Source: Otatea glauca | Lineage: Eukaryota; Streptophyta; Magnoliopsida; Poales; Poaceae | Direction: 5' to 3' | DNA length: 64,000 bases | NCBI GenBank assembly: GCA_036346275.1 | Contig: CM070722.1 | Coordinates: 19,491,336-19,555,335 of the forward strand | Shown here: piece by piece, positions 58,014-64,000 of the stretch | Layout: each line of letters opens with the position of its first letter | How positions within the stretch are numbered: position 1 is the first letter of the stretch | Notes under the pieces: generated by a model | What the model was told of the DNA's origin: nothing | Databases searched by the model: none | Seen by the model: only the letters and a program-made list of their open reading frames with translations | Made by a program: the position numbers and the translations under genes

Positions 58014-60985
58014 TGTAAGGACCCGAATCCACTGATTCGAACCTACTGTGTTTACCGCACAATTCCCAGGATCAACGCTAGTGCACACAGCTTAACATTG
58101 GTACATATCACATCATACTCAACGATAATAGAATAATAGTTCATTCATTGATATAACTAAAGGTATGATCTTATGACCAACTTACATTATTAAGCCACGC
58201 AGGGCAAGACTGAAAATATAACTAATGATTAAGCAAATGGAAAATAGAAACGAGATAGCTCATCGAGTTCACTACAGTAACCGACAAGGCTCGGACCCTA
58301 ATGACTCGTGTCTTCCTCGACTTCATCTTCCAACATGTGTAGATTCCTCAACTGCTGATTATTGTTGTTTGGCAAGGGTGAGTACTTAAAGCACTCAACA
58401 AGTTGTGCATGTAATGCAATTCTATGTATCTATATGTAAGGCTTATTCCAATGGATAGGCTATCATGGCTATTTTGCAATAAGCAGCATTTATGAACAAA
58501 TACAAGAAATAGATTGTAAAGAATGTAAAACAAATAACAATAGTAAATAAATTCAGATTTCTCAAGTAAACCAAGTTTCCAACCCTAAGTCAAATTCCAT
58601 CTTCCATATGGCATTCCGCCATCCCAACCATGTTGTCCAATTAATTAAGCTAACCCTTAATCAGTAATTCCCGAGCATTGCTCAATACCATGAGCACGGC
58701 TATCCGAATAGTTTCACACTCTGCAGAGGTTATGCACTTTACCCACGTGATACAACCAAACACCACCAAGGCGAGTGATTATAACAAAGCCTTTACAAAG
58801 TTCTCGCTTAACCCGATACTACCCGCTAAGGATTCAACATCGTGGACTGGTTACCACATCCAGGCCCCTCTTGCGCCATGTGAATTACACCATAACTCGG
58901 GAACTCACACCGACCACGATAGTACCAAAATTAAGACATTGCAATTTACTCACCTAGGTGGCCCATACTGACATGTGGTTGCATGATTGACTCAGTCAAA
59001 GGCTTGCAAGGTTAAGTCCTTAGTGTGATCAAGGCAAGACATCCACATACCCTCCGCCCATCGGGCCCACCTTGGCCTCCTCGCCCTTGCCACTTGCCTC
59101 AATCTAAGTTATCATCACCCGTTGATTACCAAGCACCACGTGCCATCAACAATTCAACATCGCTGCGTGACATGACTCGCCACAACAACTCAATCTCATC
59201 GTGATCCCACATGACACACAATTCATAATATTGTTCCATATTCCATTAATCAAGATTAATTATCAATGATTCTGACACATGTGATGACGTGGCACGGCTA
59301 AGCAACTAATACGGTCTAAAACTCCAATGTTGATTATAATTATTAACCAACTATAATTAACCAATCTAGGGTGACAATGGATCATGGCATACAATGACAA
59401 GGTAGGGTATAGATCAATCTGGTATATTAGCTAATCCCAATCTAATTTGAAACAATTGTATATTTGAAACATATGCAATAGGGTAAAACAAATATAGCAA
59501 TTTTATAAACATGGGTTCAACATGATCAAAGCACAACTTGCCTTGGAATAGGTCCTGATCTAGTTCTGGAACTTGCTCTTGAGTTGCTTGATCTTCCTCC
59601 AAGCGCCGCACAATTCAACGTCTCACGCGCATCAAGGAGAAAAGCAAATAAATACCAAAACAGAGAGCAAATGAACTCCAAAAATCAAATAAAATTCACC
59701 ATTAAATAGATCTCAATTTTACAAATTTTTAGAAACTAGAATCACTCAAATCCGAGTTACGATGCAAAAGATATAGCCTTTTGAAATTTGAAATAAATAC
59801 TGAAATTGCAAAAATCAGAAAATCAGATTTAATGATTTATTTTTATTTCGAAAATAGATTATCGCGTCATCATGACGTCAGCATGACGCTAGCGCTGAAC
59901 CGACCAATCGAAGCCGACGCGTGGCCTCGGTGCATAGACCGTCCACGAGACCTCCTCCGTCCACCGTGAACCCGCCGCGACGACGCCGATGCTTGCGCCC
60001 GACACGCGGCCGTCACGATTGGTTGCGCGACGGCGCGATCTTGAGCGCACGAGTTTGATCGGACGGCTACCAATCTCACGCGACATGGCCGCACACCCGC
60101 CGCGGGATCTAGATCTAACGGCCGGCGCTTACCAAAGACGCTCATCGCTCACGCGGCGACGTGGCACGATCTTGACCTTCACCGAGATCCAACGGCTTCC
60201 AAAGCTTCAACGTGGCGATGGCGGACGCGGCGGCGCAACTCCACCGGACGTGAGAACGAAGACCTCGGCTACGGCGTTCCGACGACGAAACGGCGACAAT
60301 TCCTCACGGATCCGACGCGGCGCGGTTTGGCGATCTCGATGGCGGCATTGGGGACGGCGAAAGATCAACAGCGGCGACGAAACCGAGCAGAAACTACCAC
60401 GGCAAGGATCTTCACTCCGGCGAGCTCTCTCGTGCGAACGACGGCGACACAGAGCCTCGGGCTTTGGAAAAGATGCGCGGCGCGAGGTGAGGAGTTCCGT
60501 GCCCGCGTCGGCGCCTTAAATAGTCGCGACGGAAGCGCGGTCCGCCCGGACTCAAGACGGCTCGTGGCGGCGGCGGACTCGGCGCGACTTCGGAAAGACG
60601 ACGCGCTTCATCCGGACGTCCACGCGCCGCTCAATCAATGGCCCTCGAAGCGCCGACGACGCGGCGAGATCTCTACTGTTGGGTCTCGATCCAATGGTCG
60701 ATTTCTTAGGTTTAGGGTTTTGGCGAAACAGCCGCGACGCAGGCTATCTGGCCGCCGACAAAGGCATGGGCCGCCCGCCATCGCTCACACGCTTTTCAAA
60801 AGTTTTTTCATTTAAAATAATTCTAGAAATTTATTTAATTTGTTTTAGGCAATAAAATAATCGGAAAAATCCAAAAAATCTCAAAAATCTGTGAGACATT
60901 ACGACTCAAATAAAATATTTTTACCAAAACTTTATTTTAACTTTGCATGATTTAAATACTTTTGGATGAAAAAGCAATAAACTTG
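58014..60985 (-). repeat. Inverted LTR K of the same family inside LTR I
   Basis: It begins TGTAAGGACCCGAATCC, the exact complement of the family's LTR end, and reads backwards through the LTR. The TTAAATAG near 60517 is the complement of its TATTTAA box. It stops about 80 bases short of the LTR start. The right boundary is approximate because the truncated end meets related forward LTR sequence. About 300 bases of LTR I expected at the joint are missing. Confidence 0.75.
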
Positions 60986-63036
60986 AAATAAGATTTGGAT
61001 TAGTTCTCAATTCGATTTAAAAATATTTTGGTTAATTCTGATTTTCTAATTTCTGTAATTTCACTATTTATTCAAAATTCAAAAGGATATATCTTTTGCA
61101 TTTTAACTCGGATTTGAGTGATTCAAATTTCTAAAAATTTGTAAAATTGAGATCTATTTAATGGTGTATTTTATTAGATTTTTGGAGTTCAATTGCTCTT
61201 TGTTTTGGTATTTATTTGCTTTTCTTTTTTGGTACGCATAGACGTTGAATTGTGCGACGCTTCGGAAGAAGATCCAGCAACTCAAGAGCAAGCTTCAGAT
61301 CAAGATCAGGACCTATTCAAAGGCAAGTTGTGCTTTGATCATGTTGAACCCATGTTTATAAAATTGCTATATTTGTTTTACCCTATTGCATATTATTTCA
61401 AGTATACAATTGTTTCAAATTAAATTGGGACTCAGCTATTATACCAATTTGATCTATACCCTACCTTGTCATTATCTGCCATGATCTATTGTCACCCTAG
61501 ATTGGTTCATTATAGTTGGTTAGTAATGATAATACACATGGGATGGTTAGACCGTATTAGATGCTTAGCCATGCCACGTCATCACATGTGTTTGAATCAT
61601 TGATAATTAATCTTGACTAATGGAATATGGAACGATGTTATGAACTTGTGTGTCAAGTGGGATCACACGATGAGATTGAGTTGCTTGTGGCGAGTCATCT
61701 CATGCAACGATGTTGAATTGTTGATGTCACGTGGTGCTTGGTAATCTACTTGGGTGATAATCACTTAGATTGGGGCAACTGACAAGGGGCGAGTATGCCA
61801 AGGTGGGCCCGATGGGTAGAGGGCATATGGATGTCTTGCCTTGATCACTCTAAGGACTTAACCTTGCAAGCCTTTGACCTGAGTCAATCATGCAACCACA
61901 TGTCTGGTATGGGCCAGCCTAGCTGATTAATTTGCAATGTCTTAACTTTGGTACTATCTTAGTCGGTGTGAGTTCTCGAGTTATGGAGTAATTCACATGG
62001 CGCAAGAGGGGGGCCCTGGATGTGGTAACCAGTCCCACCAGTGTTGAAACATTAGAGGGTGATACCGGGTTACGTCAGCGCATTGTAAAGGCTTTGTTAT
62101 AATCACTCGCCTTTGTGGTGTTTGGTGGAATCGCGTGGGTAAAGTGCATAACCTCTGCAAAGTGTAAAACTATTCGGATAGCCGTGCTCGTGGTATTGAG
62201 CAATGCTCGCGAATTACAGTTAAGGGTTAGCTTAATTAAATGGACAACTTGGTTGGGATGGCAGAATGCCATGTGGAAGACGGAATTTGACTTAGGATTG
62301 GAAACTTGGTTTACTTGAGAAATGTCAATCTAAGTACTATCAAGTTATTTGTTTCTGATCTTTATGATCTATTTATTGTATTTGTATATAAATGTTTCTT
62401 ATTGCAAAATAGCCATGAAAGCCTATCCTTTGGAATAAGCCTTGCATATAGTACATAGAATTGCATTCTGTGCACAACTTGTTGAGTGCTTTAAGTACTC
62501 ACCCTTGCTAACAACAATAATCACAGCTTGAAGAATCTACACTGTGTTGGAGGAGGAGCTCCAGGAGGACACGAGTCATAAGGGTCCGAGCCTTGTCGAT
62601 TGCTCGTGGTGAACCGATGAGCTATCTACGTTTTCTACTTTCCGCTGCTTAATTCTTAGTTTATATTTCAAGTCTTGCCCTACGTGACTTAATAATGTAA
62701 GTTGGTCATAAGATCATACACTTAGCAATATCAATAAATGGAGTATTATTCTGTTATCGTTGAGTTTGATGTGATATGTACCAATGTTGAGTTGTGTGCA
62801 CTAGCGTTGATCCTGGGACTAGTGCGGTAAACACAGTGGGTTCGAATCAGTGGATTCGGGTCCTTACAGAGGTGGTATCAGAGCATACTGACAGTAGGTC
62901 TTAGCCCTAGATAGAATGGGAGTGTCCAAAATTATTTTCTAAAGAAAAATCTAAAGTTGACTAATAGAACACTCTTGACTCTTCTTATTCTCTACTTCTC
63001 GCCCTTGCTGAATTTACCGTTTTTTTGCTGGTTCGG

Positions 63037-63825
63037 ATGGAGAACTTATTCAAAGTTCATGTGGAGCAAATGCCGATCGTCCCGACCTTTGAGGAGTCAG
63101 CAGGTGGCTACGCCATGGAGTTTTGGAGAGTTCTTCAGACTCTTGGAGGGTTCTATCGTCCACTTTACCGAGGAGGCAGCTGGACCGTTAATGTTGTGCA
63201 CCGAGGATTTATTTGCAAGCTGATCATCTACGCTCGGGAGAACGAGGAAGCTAGCAGGCCAATCAACATTTCTGCAAGGAGGTTCTCATACGAGGTGGCG
63301 ATTCAGGAGGTGGCTCGACTTGCTCTTCGCCGTGTCTGTCGCGACTACGGCGACGAGCTTCACGACTCAGTGTTTCCACTTCACCTTGATGTGGAAGCAT
63401 GCCGACGCCGACGAATTATGGAGGACGAGTGTGCTACTGCTGTACATCTCGCTGAGTTCGCTATTGCCCAGGAGGAGCATATGATGGAAACTACTCAAGA
63501 GCTGGAGACAGTGTACGAGGCACTTAGAGTGACAGAGCAGGAGCTTGAGGAGACCCGTGCCGTAGCGATCAGAGTGATCACTGAGCTAGGAGGAGCCCTT
63601 GAGGAGGTTGAGGATCAGTTAGAGCGCGTGACGCGAGGAGCTCAGGAGCCATCCGAGGAGTCCGAAGAGGATCCAGAGGAGCGAGAGTGGGAGCCAGAGG
63701 AGAGTGCAGACCCTGTTGTTGCGGAGGAGCCAGCAGTAGGTCACCAGGATAGGTTTGCTCCTATGCTAGCTCACCCACCGGTGTATGCGCCGGACCAGTC
63801 TCAGCTAGGGTGGCTGGATGAGTGA
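63037..63825 (+). CDS. ORF0 protein of gypsy I, intact
   Basis: A 262-residue frame starts at the ATG 63037-63039 (MENLFKVHVEQM) and stops at 63823-63825. The N-terminal part has conserved-looking segments FWRVLQTLGGFYRPLYRGG, ICKLIIYARENE and LALRRVCRDYGDELH. Residues of roughly 130-200 are rich in Leu, Glu and Ala with heptad-like spacing (AQEEHMMETTQELETVYEAL and following), probably coiled coil. The end is very acidic, then HQDRFAPMLAHPPVYAP and WLDE. It lies between the PBS and the expected gag, as in gypsy C, whose copy is broken. ORF0 of such elements has no established function that I know of. ATG 63037 is preferred because the same position aligns with the mutated start in the other copy. 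Confidence 0.75.
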   Translation: MENLFKVHVEQMPIVPTFEESAGGYAMEFWRVLQTLGGFYRPLYRGGSWTVNVVHRGFICKLIIYARENEEASRPINISARRFSYEVAIQEVARLALRRVCRDYGDELHDSVFPLHLDVEACRRRRIMEDECATAVHLAEFAIAQEEHMMETTQELETVYEALRVTEQELEETRAVAIRVITELGGALEEVEDQLERVTRGAQEPSEESEEDPEEREWEPEESADPVVAEEPAVGHQDRFAPMLAHPPVYAPDQSQLGWLDE

Positions 63826-64000
63826 GAGTCAGTCCTAGAGTTGTGTTGGGACTCGAGTGTTGAGTCGCGTCTTTAAGATAGTCTTTACCTTTTTAGTAGA
63901 CGTTAAGGTTTCGTGTTTAGTTTGCTTCTTTGTAATGCTGAGTGTGCGGTATGTGTTGCAAAGCTTGTAGGCTTTTATAAGCGGCCATACCCAGAATAAA

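Larger units (their letters stand above)
56970..64000 (+). mobile_element. Gypsy I: long-LTR gypsy with intact ORF0 (RIRE3/RIRE8-like), runs off the window
   Basis: The LTR starts TGTAACATCCCAAAATTCG at 56970 and ends GGATTCGGGTCCTTACA at 62868. The PBS TGGTATCAGAGC starts at 62873. A TATAAAA box is at 57628-57634. The LTR is interrupted by an inverted LTR (58014 to about 60985). Beyond the PBS are leader sequence and ORF0, arranged as in gypsy C; gag would start just beyond the window. CCCAC before the LTR (56965-56969) may be the target duplication. Confidence 0.8.

Noticed and set aside
59870..60815. Overlapping long frames on both strands
   Set aside because: They fall in the GC-rich part of inverted LTR K; Arg-rich translations in all frames indicate compositional bias.
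60979..60983. AAACT matching the AAACT before LTR K (58009-58013), a possible target duplication
   Set aside because: The K LTR is truncated and the sequence after 60983 does not continue LTR I where it was interrupted, so the match is probably chance.

Overview
The window is repeat-dense plant nuclear DNA, almost certainly from a grass. It carries one convincing host gene, a single-exon GRAS-domain transcription factor of the SHORT-ROOT type on the minus strand (6828-8696). It resembles what I remember of grass SHR proteins, SHR2 more than SHR1. Nearly everything else is transposable-element sequence of grass character: CACTA, Tourist-like MITE, Ty1-copia and Ty3-gypsy elements, the last including a Tat-lineage element and long-LTR elements that look like rice RIRE3/RIRE8. 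The species cannot be named from this.

Layout. 1-900: unassigned AT-rich flank. 908-4711: a decayed CACTA element in minus orientation, with a broken TNP2 N-terminus, hairpin-like subterminal repeats and pieces of other sequence. 4712-9995: the genic island, with the SHR-type gene between two MITEs (4888-5213 and 9714-9995). 10656-54095: a stack of nested LTR retrotransposons. 54096-56969: two partial gypsy LTRs head to head. 56970-64000: a long-LTR gypsy element running off the right edge, whose LTR contains an inverted LTR of its own family and which keeps an intact ORF0.

The nest can be ordered by joining flanks and target-site duplications (TSDs). Letters are used throughout this annotation. 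Copia F (minus strand, SIRE/Maximus-like) is oldest. Its reverse transcriptase is split by E, a solo LTR of about 4.1 kb (13259-14104 plus 44210-47474). E is split by copia A (14105-44204, TSD TCTTC on both sides). The 5' LTR of A is split by a full-length Angela-type copia B (14461-22664, TSD TCCAC on both sides). The middle of A is replaced by a composite: gypsy C (23779-31199, 5' LTR to RNase H), joined to the 3' three quarters of Tat-type gypsy D (31200-40688), followed by LTR J (40830-41667). A solo LTR of the D family (49813-50465, TSD CATGC) sits in the gag of F.

The most interesting object lies inside D. Between the end of its pol and its 3' LTR there is an antisense gene-like unit (36760-39844) with its own TATA box, three short GT-AG introns whose phases agree across all four exons, and a product resembling the plant mobile domain (PMD) family. 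Two in-frame stops show that this copy is dead, but the architecture is that of a spliced cellular gene riding antisense in a retrotransposon. Almost all element ORFs in the window are broken by stops or frameshifts. Apart from the SHR-type gene, the only clearly intact frame is the ORF0 at 63037-63825.
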